Source: Nostoc sp. 'Peltigera membranacea cyanobiont' N6 | Lineage (GTDB): Bacteria > Cyanobacteriota > Cyanobacteriia > Cyanobacteriales > Nostocaceae | Length of the DNA stretch: 64,000 nucleotides | Reading direction: 5' to 3' | Assembly (NCBI RefSeq): GCF_002949735.1 | Contig: NZ_CP026681.1 | Coordinates: forward strand, 1,798,001 to 1,862,000 | Part shown: piece by piece, positions 1 to 9,749 of the stretch | Layout of the letters: each line of letters opens with the position of its first letter | Numbering within the stretch: the first letter of the stretch is position 1 | Program-made: the position numbers and the translations under genes | Notes under the pieces: generated by a model | Database searches by the model: none | Seen by the model: the letters and a program-made list of their open reading frames with translations, nothing else | Told to the model about the DNA's origin: nothing

Positions 1-816
1 TGGAAACAGTTTATCTTGTGGGGTGGAGGCAGCTTGCTGGTAGCAGGTTTAATCGCTGTAGTTTTTCTCCGCAATCAAGAAACTTTTAGAATTAAGCAAA
101 TATCAGGCACATCGCCGAATGCTAACGATCGCCAGGTTATCGAAAATTTACCAAGCGATGGCACTCCAGTAGTTAGAGTCAACAACCAATCTAGCGCTCA
201 AATAACCTCTAATTCCGAGTCTAAAAAGCGGAATCAAGCAGTATTAGACTTGGCAAAAATGTCGCTCAGACAAACTCAGGCTAGCGATTTGAGCATGGCG
301 ATCGCTACAGCCCGGAAAATTAAACCCGGTGAACCACTATACGAACAAGCTCAGGAGAATATTAAGATTTGGAGTCGAATGATTTTAGATTTAGCAGAGG
401 GTCGTGCTAAACAGAGACAGTATGCTGCTGCTATTGCCGCCGCTCGATTAATCGCCAAAGATGAAGCCCCCTACGCCAAAGCACAAGCAGCAATTAACCT
501 GTGGCGGTTAGAGGGCAAGCAGTATGTGAGTAACAAAACTCTTTTAGATGCAGCTAATGGCTTAATTAAGTCTGGACAGGCATCTACCTACAATCGGGCG
601 ATCGAAGTTGCCAAGAAAGTACCCGCAGGTCAACCAGGCTTTGATAGTGCCCAAAAATCAATCAATAAATGGAGTGAGAAAATTTTAGATATGGCAAAGC
701 GTCGCGCCACCGAAGGAGATCGCAATGCGGCGATTGCGACTGCTACTTTAGTACCAGAAGAAACAGGCGCTTACGAAGACGCTCAGGATGCCATTCAAAA
801 ATGGCAAAAGAAATAA
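1..816 (+). CDS. Tandem-repeat membrane protein (5' partial)
   Basis: The frame is open to the first base of the window, so the gene begins upstream and only its C-terminal part is seen. The first visible residues form a hydrophobic segment, probably a single membrane anchor. After a polar linker come about four degenerate repeats of roughly 60 residues, each made of helical pieces of the type ILDLAxxRA, AIxxAxxVP or AIAxARxI, and YxxAQxxIxxW. This looks like a TPR-like helical-repeat domain outside the membrane. Cyanobacteria have many such anchored repeat proteins, but I do not recognise a specific function. It ends with a lysine-rich tail before a TAA stop. Confidence 0.7.
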   Translation, partial: WKQFILWGGGSLLVAGLIAVVFLRNQETFRIKQISGTSPNANDRQVIENLPSDGTPVVRVNNQSSAQITSNSESKKRNQAVLDLAKMSLRQTQASDLSMAIATARKIKPGEPLYEQAQENIKIWSRMILDLAEGRAKQRQYAAAIAAARLIAKDEAPYAKAQAAINLWRLEGKQYVSNKTLLDAANGLIKSGQASTYNRAIEVAKKVPAGQPGFDSAQKSINKWSEKILDMAKRRATEGDRNAAIATATLVPEETGAYEDAQDAIQKWQKK

Positions 817-840
817 TAAAAAAATAGTAAAAAATAGCAG

Positions 841-895
841 GGAGTTAGGAATTAGGAGTTATATTATTGATCCCTGACCCATTACTCCTAACTCC
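841..895. repeat. Inverted repeat of the GGAGTTAGGA type
   Basis: GGAGTTAGGA at 841-850 is complementary to TCCTAACTCC at 886-895. Related GAGTTAGGA words occur again near 54930, so this is a dispersed Nostoc-type short repeat. It lies between two genes that converge here and could end transcription from both sides, but no clean T-run follows it. Confidence 0.5.
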
Positions 896-906
896 TGACT
901 TTTCCT

Positions 907-1284
907 TCAACAGTACTGTGATACATCTTCGCCGCATTCATCGGCTAGATAGCACAGCGCTCGGAAACGTAAACCAACCACTTCTTCGTATAAGGGGTTG
1001 AGTTTGCACATTGGCGGAATGTGAAACAGGGTTTTCCCAAATACTTTGACATCTCGCTCAAAGGGACACTGAGATGGGATCGCTTTACATAAACGGTGAG
1101 CTAGTTGGCGATCGCTGATTTGAATGTTTTCTAGACGCTGCCGTAAAGGTCGGAGAATATCCCAGTAAGGCTTAGAAATGGAACGGTTTAGCTGGGTTAC
1201 TTTGTGTTGACTAGTCTCTGCTTGATTGATTGATACCCAGCTAGCCAGAAAAATCTTTTTTGTGGTATTGTCGAATACCTTCAT
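907..1284 (-). CDS. Mo-dependent nitrogenase C-terminal family protein
   Basis: This 125-residue protein matches the family called Mo-dependent nitrogenase C-terminus (Mo-nitro_C). The family signature is visible: IPSQCPFERD around residues 69-78, then HIPPMCKLNPLY around 88-99 and LRFRALCYLAD near the end, with several conserved cysteines. Despite the name, members are small free-standing proteins of diazotrophic and other cyanobacteria with no proven enzyme role. The ATG has a GAGG ribosome binding site 7 bases upstream. No nif genes are present in the window, so a link to nitrogen fixation is inference from the family name only. Confidence 0.8.
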   Translation of the reverse strand: MKVFDNTTKKIFLASWVSINQAETSQHKVTQLNRSISKPYWDILRPLRQRLENIQISDRQLAHRLCKAIPSQCPFERDVKVFGKTLFHIPPMCKLNPLYEEVVGLRFRALCYLADECGEDVSQYC

Positions 1285-1804
1285 GATTTATCCTCTGTAT
1301 TATTGAGGTTATTCACCTTTTTGATGAATATATACAACGTGGCAGCGAACTTTCCCGGAAAAATCGCGTCCTGACTGCGATATAATATAATACCTAATTA
1401 GCCACTTAAGTCAGAACTTAATTTATTACTACGTCAAGTTAATCGCAATTTTCTGGGGATCGGTAGTGTAATATTACGATCTTGTTCATAACTTGACATA
1501 GTTTAGATTTTAGTAAAGACATCAGTCATTGGATAGGTTTTAGTGTAACATTTACAGAACTTAATATAGGGTCTCTCTAAAAGTATTTTTGCTAAGTATA
1601 AACATCAGTAATACCCTAGAAGGCATTTTTCCGCTCAGTGTTCCCACTTTCTCACGTAAGTGTGTCTTGTTCATTGCTGACTGAATACCGTAGAAATAGT
1701 GATTTTTGATCGAGTAGAATCGATTGCATTTCACAAAACTGAGGTTGTCAGTGGCAATTTGAGAGTGATATAGTCTGAAGCGTTAAAATCAGATGAGTTT
1801 GCTT
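1285..1804. other. Intergenic region without recognised gene
   Basis: About 500 bases of AT-rich sequence lie between two divergently transcribed genes. It should hold both promoters. Short self-complementary AT words occur, but I see no coding frame, RNA gene or strong operator-like palindrome. Confidence 0.5.
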
Positions 1805-2419
1805 ATGGGTGTTTCCGTACTCTACAGCGCAATTCCTCCTTCCAGTACGCTGTATGCACGCCTTCAACGTGAAAAGGCACTCAGCCTCCTTGTAGTTTCT
1901 CTTTTCCCCTATGGTTGCGGCATTTTCCGCTTTTTTGAGATTGACCCTGAAGAGGTTAATGAAATCCTTGAAGATGTTATCGAAACACACCAAGAAACTT
2001 TTGGATCTGAGCTAGAAGCAGATCGGGTAATCTCTGAATTGCGGTTTGAGTTAAGGCTTACTCGTCAAGCCTATCCAGGGATTGAAGATAGAACAGCATT
2101 ACTAGAAAAAACATCTGTTGAGATCGGGGAACGTTTGTCGCAGGAGCTATTGAGAAGAAACGTTGCGAATGCCGATGAGATTGTTGATAAGCTCATGTTT
2201 GGAGATAAAACCCTTGCTCCAACTCTGTTATCAACAGAAGAGTCATTGGGACTTATATCTTATGAGCTAGTCAGTGAAGGAGCCAGCATTTTTCGACAGA
2301 TCGATCCTGAAACACTGTTTGCAAGAGATGAATCGTGTTTTGAAGACTTCGAGCGGTGGAGAAATCTGTATCTTTTAGCAGCCGAGAAAAATGAGGAGAT
2401 ATTGGTTGCTGTTGCTTGA
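1805..2419 (+). CDS. Conserved hypothetical protein (cyanobacterial)
   Basis: I recognise this only as a conserved cyanobacterial protein without known function. It opens with MGVSVLYSAIPPSS followed by a mostly helical, acidic body rich in Glu and Leu. There is no signal peptide or clear membrane segment. A start four codons upstream at 1793 is also possible. I chose the internal ATG because the MGVSVLY opening resembles the family N-terminus as I remember it; neither start has a convincing ribosome binding site. Its body is unlike the DUF1877 protein at 45.6 kb, although both look like small soluble proteins of a paralogue-rich type. Confidence 0.65.
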   Translation: MGVSVLYSAIPPSSTLYARLQREKALSLLVVSLFPYGCGIFRFFEIDPEEVNEILEDVIETHQETFGSELEADRVISELRFELRLTRQAYPGIEDRTALLEKTSVEIGERLSQELLRRNVANADEIVDKLMFGDKTLAPTLLSTEESLGLISYELVSEGASIFRQIDPETLFARDESCFEDFERWRNLYLLAAEKNEEILVAVA

Positions 2420-2521
2420 GGCGACAGCAATCTAACAAGTTAGATCCCTATGCCGTGTTGAACATTGCAAAATTTAGGCGATCGCAATCAGTGTAGTATT
2501 TTTTTTGTTTCACAAACATCC

Positions 2522-3082
2522 TTAAGCTGAAAGCACCTGCTGGGCTGTCAGAGTTAGTTCTGCGAATATTTGAGAAATAATCTGCTGCTTTCCAGTGAAA
2601 ACAGTTTGCTTGTAACTACCACTGTCCAGCAAACACACTGTCACCTGATTTTTTAAGGGGTCAACAATCCAATACTCGACTACACCAATAGCTGCATACT
2701 CAGAGGTTTTTTGGTTATAGTCCCTGTCAACAGATTCAGGACTTACCACCTCAACTAATAGGGGTGGAGCAGTTTTGAGGATAGCTGAAGTACTCTCAAT
2801 ACTTTGTGCCTGTTGATTGGTAATCACACAAATATCAGGTCGCCTGGGTTGTTTATTGGTCAGCACCTCTGTTCCGTTAGGACGCGGTTGTAAAGGCAGT
2901 CCCATTTTTTGAATTTCTAAAAAGAAGCGAACTAAGAGTAAGGTAATAATCGCCTCATGCTTACCAGTACCAGGAGGCATTTCTAGCAGCACCCCATCCT
3001 CAAGTTCATATTGCTTATCTGTGCCATCATCAAAATTGATGTACTCATCAAGAGTACTAATTTTTATTGGTGTTTTAGTCAT
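2522..3082 (-). CDS. Uma2 family protein (DUF820)
   Basis: The protein belongs to the Uma2/DUF820 family, which has a PD-(D/E)XK nuclease-like fold and is greatly expanded in cyanobacteria. Typical elements are YELEDGVLLEMPPGTGKHE at the N-terminus, RRPDICVI in the middle, and PLLVEVVSPES followed by YWIVDP. The start was placed at the ATG at 3082 because GGAGG lies 8 bases upstream of it. A TTG five codons earlier would put that ribosome binding site inside the gene. The function of these proteins is unproven. They are often near mobile or repeat regions, and this window carries three of them. Confidence 0.85.
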   Translation of the reverse strand: MTKTPIKISTLDEYINFDDGTDKQYELEDGVLLEMPPGTGKHEAIITLLLVRFFLEIQKMGLPLQPRPNGTEVLTNKQPRRPDICVITNQQAQSIESTSAILKTAPPLLVEVVSPESVDRDYNQKTSEYAAIGVVEYWIVDPLKNQVTVCLLDSGSYKQTVFTGKQQIISQIFAELTLTAQQVLSA

Positions 3083-3177
3083 AGCGATCGCCTCCAATAA
3101 CTATAACTATAAGCAAATATAAACTTCTGCGGCTTCTATACCCACAATCGGAAAGTATATTTCATGCCAAAGCGCAA

Positions 3178-3232
3178 AGACCTTAGAAGAAAAACTCTAC
3201 GTCTCTGCGCCTCTGCGTGAAATTTTACCTTA
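3178..3232. repeat. CTCTGCG-type dispersed repeat
   Basis: The words CTCTACGTCTCTGCGCCTCTGCG belong to a repeat seen in many cyanobacterial intergenic regions. Relatives occur in this window near 13090-13120 (opposite strand) and 62140-62160. Confidence 0.5.
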
Positions 3233-3234
3233 AA

Positions 3235-5007
3235 TTACGATGCTACTTGAGCAGCAGTCCGAGTGCGTCGTCTTCTACCATCAGCAACTTTTACAGGTGG
3301 TTCATCAGGAATTTGCATCAACAAAGTCACAGATGGCTGACATTGCAATTCCCGGCGGATGGAACGTTGCAATTCTCGTTCTAAAGTTCCTTGCAATCCA
3401 CCCCAGTCTATATCTGCTGCTTCACCTTGCTCAGGAGCAAATTCTGTCCAGCGCACAGTGAGGATTTCTTCAATCCGTTGTTTTACCCAGGTTTGTAGTA
3501 GCGATCGCTCTACACTTGTAACTACACCCCGGAGGTGAGTTTCTGGTTTGGCTAACAGTTTACCATTCCAATCAATGGCAGCTGCAATGGTAATAATGCC
3601 TTCTGAAGCCATGCGTTGCCGTTCTTGTAAAACTTTGGAACTTACCATACCCGAACTGGTAGTATCCACCAATTCAATACCAGATGGCACTTTACCAGCG
3701 ACGCGAATGGCATCTTCAGTCAGTTCGACAATATCACCATTCTGGATAATAATCATATTTTCTGCGGGAATGCCCATACTCTGAGCCGTTTCTGCGTGCT
3801 TCACTAGCATCCGATGTTCGCCGTGAAATGGCACAAAGAATTTGGGTCGAGTTAAGGCAATCATCAACTTTTGTTCTTCCTGACAGCCGTGACCGGAAAC
3901 GTGAATCCCTTTATCCCGTCCATAGACCACTTTTGCACCTTGAATCATTAATTTATCAATGGTGTTGACTACAGCGATGGTATTTCCGGGAATTGGGTTA
4001 GCAGAAAATACTACCGTATCTCCTTCGCGGATTTTGATGTGCGGGTGTTCTTTATTGGCGATGCGGGTCATTGCTGCCATCGTTTCACCCTGAGAACCTG
4101 TAGTTAAAATTAGTACTCTTTCATCAGGTAGATTGCGGACTGCGTGCAATGGTTGCAGCAAATTATCTTCACACTTGATGTAACCTAAATTACGGGCATG
4201 AGCAATCAAGTTGAGCATGGAACGCCCCACAATCGTCACTACACGATTTTGCTTTTTGGCGATATCCAAAATCATGTTGATGCGATGGACGCTAGAAGCA
4301 AAGGTTGTGACGAATAATCGTCCAGTGGCTTGACTAAATACTCTCTCCAGATTGGGATAAACTGAACGTTCTGAAGGTGTAAATCCTGGTGTTTCGGCGT
4401 TAGTGGAATCACTTAGCAGACAAAGAACGCCTTTTTCACCATGTTCTGCTAAACGTTGCAAATCAAACTTTTCCCCATCTACTGGGGTGTGATCGATTTT
4501 GAAATCCCCTGTGTGAATGACTACACCAAGGGGAGTATGAATGGCAACAGTGAAACTATCAGCGATGGAGTGGGTGTTGCGGATATATTCCACTAAAAAG
4601 TTTTTGCCAATTCGCACTACATCTCGTGGTAGAACAGTTCTAATTTCTGTGCGATCGCGGACTCCTGCTTCTTCTAACTTACCCTCTAGCATTGCCATTG
4701 CTAGCCTCGGCCCATAAATTACGGGAATATCAAATTGCTTGAGATGGAAAGCAATTCCGCCGATATGGTCTTCATGACCATGAGTCACGATCATCCCTTT
4801 GATTTTGTGGCGATTTTCCCGCAGATAGGTCGTATCTGGCAGAACAATATTGACTCCATGCATCGCTTCTGTGGGAAAAGCCAATCCTGCATCTAACAGG
4901 ATAATTTCATCGTCATACTCAAAAAGACAGGTATTTTTCCCAATTTCATGCAAACCGCCTAAAGGAATAATTTTCAAGGCGGAATTATTAGCTTCGTTTT
5001 TAGCCAT
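3235..5007 (-). CDS. rnj: Ribonuclease J
   Basis: This is a 590-residue metallo-beta-lactamase/beta-CASP ribonuclease that processes and degrades RNA with combined endo- and 5'-3' exonuclease activity. The zinc-binding HxHxDH motif is at residues 76-81 (HGHEDH), further metal ligands lie in HTGDFKID, and the beta-CASP part contains TTGSQGE and the HVSGHG motif. The C-terminus ends in an arginine-rich patch (RRRRTR) that may touch RNA. The ATG has GGAG a few bases upstream. It is the last gene of asd-dapA-rnj on the minus strand, an arrangement I recall from Anabaena. Confidence 0.95.
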   Translation of the reverse strand: MAKNEANNSALKIIPLGGLHEIGKNTCLFEYDDEIILLDAGLAFPTEAMHGVNIVLPDTTYLRENRHKIKGMIVTHGHEDHIGGIAFHLKQFDIPVIYGPRLAMAMLEGKLEEAGVRDRTEIRTVLPRDVVRIGKNFLVEYIRNTHSIADSFTVAIHTPLGVVIHTGDFKIDHTPVDGEKFDLQRLAEHGEKGVLCLLSDSTNAETPGFTPSERSVYPNLERVFSQATGRLFVTTFASSVHRINMILDIAKKQNRVVTIVGRSMLNLIAHARNLGYIKCEDNLLQPLHAVRNLPDERVLILTTGSQGETMAAMTRIANKEHPHIKIREGDTVVFSANPIPGNTIAVVNTIDKLMIQGAKVVYGRDKGIHVSGHGCQEEQKLMIALTRPKFFVPFHGEHRMLVKHAETAQSMGIPAENMIIIQNGDIVELTEDAIRVAGKVPSGIELVDTTSSGMVSSKVLQERQRMASEGIITIAAAIDWNGKLLAKPETHLRGVVTSVERSLLQTWVKQRIEEILTVRWTEFAPEQGEAADIDWGGLQGTLERELQRSIRRELQCQPSVTLLMQIPDEPPVKVADGRRRRTRTAAQVAS

Positions 5008-5286
5008 TTTCTCCTGAGATTGTTACTTGTGGTGAATTAAGTTGATAGTTAACGAACTTGTATTTAAGACAACATCATCTGTCTTTTAAGTCAGTCTGAA
5101 AGCAATCAAGTTTTAATTGAAATTTTCAATTTTTTATTCAATAAAATCGACTGTATACTCAAGGATTCATAGTATATATATCAGTCCTAGCACAGGTTTT
5201 TAAATTACAACTTATGAACAATTATGGTCATTGTTTATATGTATCTTTAAAAAGTAGCAGATCGGCAACGCTTAACCAGATGGTGG

Positions 5287-6171
5287 CTAGATTAAACTAA
5301 GTTCTTTTAGAACAGCTTCTAGCTTTTGACTTACTTCTAAATCAGCTTCACATAGCGGCGGACGAGTTGAACCAACCTCCCAACCTTGAAGTTTCAGTGC
5401 TTTTTTCACTGGAATGGGATTTGAAGTGAGAAATAAAGCTTTAAACAACGGGAAGAGTTGGAGATGAATGTCGCTTGCTACCTCAATTTTTCCTGCAATA
5501 AAAGCTTGGATCATCTGCTGTAGTTGGTTTCCTACAAGATGAGAAGCCACACTAACCACACCCTTTGCCCCGATTGCTAACAAGGGCAAAGTCATGTAAT
5601 CATCACCAGAATAGATGTGGAATTCTTTTGGTGTCAAGCGACGAATTTCGCTTGCCTGATCTATGTTACCAGTGGATTCTTTAATCCCAACAATATTACT
5701 AACCTTCGCTAACCGGGCAACTGTTTCTGGCTGAAGGTTTTGTCCGGTACGACCTGGGACATTGTATAACAACAATGGTAAGTCGGGACAGGCTTGTGCT
5801 ATTGCCTGAAAGTGCGCTTCCAATCCCGCTTGTGGCGGTTTGTTGTAATAAGGAACAACTTGTAAGGAACCATGTACTCCTATCTTAGACGCTTTTTGAG
5901 TTGCAGCGATCGCTTCTTTGGTGGAATTTGAACCACAACCTGCGATTACCTTGGCTTTTCCTGCCACGGACTGCAATACCTCGACAAACAACTGGTATTC
6001 CTCATCCCAAGTCAGGGTAGGGGATTCTCCGGTTGTGCCGCACACCACCAATGTATCTGTACCGTTGTTAGCTAGATGCGCCGCCAATTCTGCCGCTACA
6101 CCATAATCTACACTACCGTCTGCTTTAAACGGCGTAATCATAGCGGTTAAAACATTACCAAAATCTCCCAC
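5287..6171 (-). CDS. dapA: 4-hydroxy-tetrahydrodipicolinate synthase
   Basis: DapA condenses pyruvate with aspartate semialdehyde, the first step specific to lysine and diaminopimelate synthesis. The Schiff-base lysine is K164 in GIKEST. Other active-site residues are seen at T46-T47 (GTTGE), Y136 (YNVPGR) and R141. The length of 294 residues is normal for the family. The start is a GTG at 6171 with AGGAG about 10 bases upstream. It follows asd, whose product is its substrate, by 133 bases, so the two enzymes form a pathway pair. Confidence 0.96.
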   Translation of the reverse strand: MGDFGNVLTAMITPFKADGSVDYGVAAELAAHLANNGTDTLVVCGTTGESPTLTWDEEYQLFVEVLQSVAGKAKVIAGCGSNSTKEAIAATQKASKIGVHGSLQVVPYYNKPPQAGLEAHFQAIAQACPDLPLLLYNVPGRTGQNLQPETVARLAKVSNIVGIKESTGNIDQASEIRRLTPKEFHIYSGDDYMTLPLLAIGAKGVVSVASHLVGNQLQQMIQAFIAGKIEVASDIHLQLFPLFKALFLTSNPIPVKKALKLQGWEVGSTRPPLCEADLEVSQKLEAVLKELSLI

Positions 6172-6304
6172 CCTGTTTTCACTCCTGATTACCCATATTT
6201 TTGTATCTTGGTGGTTTCCTATTGTGATAACCTATCTGCAAATTGCTTTCAACAGTGATTTGCACATTTGGTCTTTTTCATTAGTTATTTATTCTTACTA
6301 ATTA

Positions 6305-7348
6305 CTAGCTTGAAACGTAAGCCTTAGCAGGTTTGAGTAGATTTTTTTCTACCAGCAACTCGGCGATTTGTATTGCATTCAGTGCTGCACCTTTGCGGAT
6401 TTGGTCGCCGCACAACCATAATTCCAAGCCACAAGGATGAGAAATATCCTGACGGATTCTTCCCACTAATACTTCATCTTTACCAGTTGCTTCAATTGGC
6501 ATCGGAAAATGATTAGTTTCCCAATCTTCTACCAATTTTACTCCAGGGGAGGAATTTAAAATTTCTCTGGCTTCCTCTGCACTAAAGGGAGTCTCAAATT
6601 CTAAGTTAATGGCTTCTGAATGGGCGCGGAGTACGGGAACCCGTATACAGGTTGCAGTGATTCTGATTTGCTGCGTGCCAAATATTTTCCGGGTTTCATT
6701 GACCATTTTCATTTCTTCCTCACAATAACCCAAATCGTTTAATGGTGAGTTATGGGGGAACAAATTAAATGCCAGTGGGTAAGGCAATACCTCAGCAACT
6801 GGCGGCTGTCCTTGTAGTATAGCGCTTGTTTGGGTTTTGACTTCTGCCATTGCTCTAGCACCAGCACCACTTGCAGATTGATAGGTTGAAGCCACGATGC
6901 GTTGCACTGGTTTAACTTTATGCAATGGCCATACTGCCACAGCCATTAAAATTGTTGTGCAGTTGGGGTTTGCAATAATGCCTTGATGATTAATTGCGGC
7001 TTGGGGATTCACCTCTGGCACTATTAAGGGAACTTCCGGGTTCATCCGAAAGGCACTGGAGTTGTCAATTACCACTGCGCCCTTTTCTACGGCAACTGCT
7101 GCCCAAGTTTTAGATGTGGAACCACCCGCACTAGCTAGTACTATATCGACATTTTCAAAGGCGCGATCGCTCACTGCCTCTATTGGGATATTTTCGCCTT
7201 TAAACTGGAGCGATCGCCCTACACTCCGCTCTGATGCCAATAATTTCAAGTCAGCAATGGGAAAATTACGGCTTTCTAATAACTCCAGCAACTCTGTGCC
7301 AACAGCACCAGTCGCTCCCAAAATAGCCAAACTGTAGGATTTCGACAA
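6305..7348 (-). CDS. asd: Aspartate-semialdehyde dehydrogenase
   Basis: This enzyme reduces aspartyl phosphate to aspartate semialdehyde with NADPH. The nucleotide-binding GATGAVG lies at residues 11-17 and the catalytic cysteine is C130 in NPNCTT. The later RVPVLRAHSEA segment carries the active-site histidine. I set the start at a TTG (7348) because GGAGG sits exactly 8 bases upstream and the protein then begins MSKSYSLAILGATG, the normal family N-terminus. A longer open frame to 7402 would add 18 residues without family resemblance. The resulting 347 residues fit the family. It is the first gene of asd-dapA-rnj. Confidence 0.95.
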   Translation of the reverse strand: MSKSYSLAILGATGAVGTELLELLESRNFPIADLKLLASERSVGRSLQFKGENIPIEAVSDRAFENVDIVLASAGGSTSKTWAAVAVEKGAVVIDNSSAFRMNPEVPLIVPEVNPQAAINHQGIIANPNCTTILMAVAVWPLHKVKPVQRIVASTYQSASGAGARAMAEVKTQTSAILQGQPPVAEVLPYPLAFNLFPHNSPLNDLGYCEEEMKMVNETRKIFGTQQIRITATCIRVPVLRAHSEAINLEFETPFSAEEAREILNSSPGVKLVEDWETNHFPMPIEATGKDEVLVGRIRQDISHPCGLELWLCGDQIRKGAALNAIQIAELLVEKNLLKPAKAYVSS

Positions 7349-8256
7349 ACTTGCTTCCTCCTTTAAGAAACTTACTCTGCAATTTATTGGAACAATTGAC
7401 AATTTGTTTATATTTAAATAGCGAGCGATCGCAGTCTTAAAAAAATTAAATAGATTATAGATTTTTCTCTAATTTAGTTTATCTTTTTACAGATTTAATA
7501 AATATTTTATTTACTTGGTTATTTAACTTGGTTATTTAAATTAAGTGAATTAATGTTGCATTTGACAACGACTACCATCCCATATATTTTCATTTACATT
7601 TATCTAAACTAGATTATTATATTATACAACAAAGCAAAAGCGCAATTTACCAGAAAACTTATAGATATATCTGCACTTAGCTGTTTTATCTGCTACAAGG
7701 TTAGTTGCCAGGATGATGAATGTATTATGATGCAAATGTTATAAAATCGGCAAACCATTGAAAAATCAATCTATGTAGCTAGGCAGCAGATTTACTCCTT
7801 GACCACAAGATAGGTAAACTCAATGCTATAACTTTGAAGTACTAGACTATTGGCTGAAAACCAGGATATCACGGTGTTACCCCACCGAATCATTAATTCC
7901 TGACTTTGCTTTCCAGTCCTAAATTCAGACTCACTGAAGATTATGGACTGGAGAATAGGGATAAAAATCTTCCAAATTCGCAATGATTCAGCAATTATTA
8001 CAAATATTAGGCAAGAAACCCCAGACGCTCTTAGCCCTGGGAATGTCAATAATTGTTATGACGGTAAATTGTCAAGTCCTTGGTCATTGGCAGTAAACTG
8101 GATCTCTGTGCCAGGACACACCATCCATCCTTGGATGTCATGAAGCCTTGTGACAACCTCCCATCCTCCCTAAAAGACATCAAGCCATAAACGCGAACAA
8201 TTATTGCGTCTTGTGTGTACTAGGAGATTAAAATACCAGAAAACTAGAGACGAAGC
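7349..8256. other. Long divergent intergenic region between asd and tig
   Basis: Roughly 900 bases separate the divergent asd and tig genes. The first two thirds are very AT-rich. Short open frames exist around 7792-8143 but show no recognisable protein features and I do not call them. A CCCAG/CTGGG hairpin is visible near 8018-8040. The region should carry the promoters of both operons. Confidence 0.5.
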
Positions 8257-9696
8257 ATGAAAGTTACCCAGGAAAAACTTCCCGCCAGCCAAATTGGTCT
8301 GGAAATAGAGATTACGCCGGAAATTACCAAGCAAACTTACGAACAGGTCATTAAAAACTTAGCGAGTACTGCCAATATTCCTGGGTTTCGTAAAGGCAAG
8401 GTACCTCGGCCGATATTACTACAAAGGCTGGGTACGACTCGTATCAAGGCAGCAGCGCTGGAAGAACTAATTCAAGATGGCATTGAGCAAGCAGTTAAAC
8501 AAGAAGCTATCCCGGCCATAGGTCAGCCGCAATTGCGCTCCTCTTTTGAGGATTTGATTCAGAATTATGAACCTGGAAAACCCCTGATAATTTCGGCTGC
8601 TGTTGATGTAGAACCAGAAGTAAATCTAGTGCAGTACACTGATTTGCTTTTCCAAGCCGAAGAAGTCAAGTACGATCCAGAACAAGTGGAGAGTAGCCTC
8701 GACAAGGAACGTCAAGAATTAGCGACATTGATTCCTGTGGAAGGACGTGCAGCCCAAATCGGCGATATTGCCGTAGTCGATTTTAAAGGTTCATTCGCCA
8801 AAGCTGAGGGTGAAGACGAAACGGTTGAACTAGAACCAATTCCGGGAGCCGAAGCGACTGATTTTCAAGTTGAGTTGCAGGAAGATAAGTTTATTCCGGG
8901 CTTTATTTCGGGAATAGTAGGGATGAATCCTGAAGAAACCAAAGAGATTGCAGCGCAGTTTCCAGATCCGTATGCTAATGAAGATTTAGCTGGAAAAGCG
9001 GCAACTTTCACAGTGACGCTCAAAGAACTAAAGGAAAAGGAACTACCAGAAATAAATGATGATTTTGCCCAGGAAATCAGCGATTTTGAAACCTTAGAGG
9101 AGTTACGCGCTTCTTTGGTAGAGCGATATCAAAAAGAGGCGGACGACAAAACAAAAACAAATAAGCAGGAAGCGTTGTTAACGGAACTGCTTAAGCATGT
9201 AGAAGTTGACTTACCACTAACCTTGGTTGAGCAAGAAGTGGATGCAATGCTAACCCAAACAGCAATGCGCCTGTCTCAGCAGGGATTGGATGTAAGGAAG
9301 TTGTTTACTCAAGATATTATTCCTCAATTGCGGGAGCGATCGCGGACTGAAGCAATTGAACGCATCAAACGTTCCTTATCCTTGCGGGAAGTCGGTAAAC
9401 GCGAATCTATTGAGGTAACACCAGAAGAAATCGCAGCCAGAGTCAAAGAACTTTTGGAACAGTACCCAGAGGAGCAGGACGTTGATGAAGATAGACTGCG
9501 CTCAATCGTGGAAAACGAACTACTAACCGAAAAAACCATTGATTGGCTCTTAGAACATTCATCTGTTGAACTTGTACCCGAAGGTTCCTTGAGTCTCGCC
9601 GAGGAAGAGGAAGCCGTAGAATCCGATGGTGAGGCTGATGTACCTCAGACAGAGGAAGAAAGCAGCGAAACTTCCACAGAAGTCACAGAAGGATAA
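8257..9696 (+). CDS. tig: Trigger factor
   Basis: Trigger factor is the ribosome-bound chaperone and peptidyl-prolyl isomerase that meets nascent chains. The ribosome-docking signature GFRKGKVP is at residues 43-50. The FKBP-type isomerase domain lies at about 165-255 (GDIAVVDFKGSF, then FIPGFISGIVGM), followed by the helical C-terminal chaperone arms. The last 30 or so residues are an acidic, Glu/Ser-rich tail. It is the first gene of tig-clpP-clpX, which couples folding of new chains with the Clp protease. Confidence 0.96.
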   Translation: MKVTQEKLPASQIGLEIEITPEITKQTYEQVIKNLASTANIPGFRKGKVPRPILLQRLGTTRIKAAALEELIQDGIEQAVKQEAIPAIGQPQLRSSFEDLIQNYEPGKPLIISAAVDVEPEVNLVQYTDLLFQAEEVKYDPEQVESSLDKERQELATLIPVEGRAAQIGDIAVVDFKGSFAKAEGEDETVELEPIPGAEATDFQVELQEDKFIPGFISGIVGMNPEETKEIAAQFPDPYANEDLAGKAATFTVTLKELKEKELPEINDDFAQEISDFETLEELRASLVERYQKEADDKTKTNKQEALLTELLKHVEVDLPLTLVEQEVDAMLTQTAMRLSQQGLDVRKLFTQDIIPQLRERSRTEAIERIKRSLSLREVGKRESIEVTPEEIAARVKELLEQYPEEQDVDEDRLRSIVENELLTEKTIDWLLEHSSVELVPEGSLSLAEEEEAVESDGEADVPQTEEESSETSTEVTEG

Positions 9697-9718
9697 GAAA
9701 AAATCCCACAGCCATAAG

Positions 9719-9749
9719 TTCACCAGTCCTGAGTTAAAGTACTGGTGAA
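9719..9749. repeat. Perfect 9-bp inverted repeat between tig and clpP
   Basis: TTCACCAGT (9719-9727) pairs with ACTGGTGAA (9741-9749) across a 13-base loop. It lies 22 bases after the tig stop. No T-run follows, so it could be an RNA-stabilising or processing hairpin rather than a strong terminator. The rest of the roughly 300-base gap before clpP shows nothing else clear. Confidence 0.5.

Noticed and set aside
7792..8143. Short overlapping open frames on both strands before tig
   Set aside because: No ribosome binding site, family match or codon pattern like the neighbours; they lie in a divergent promoter region.
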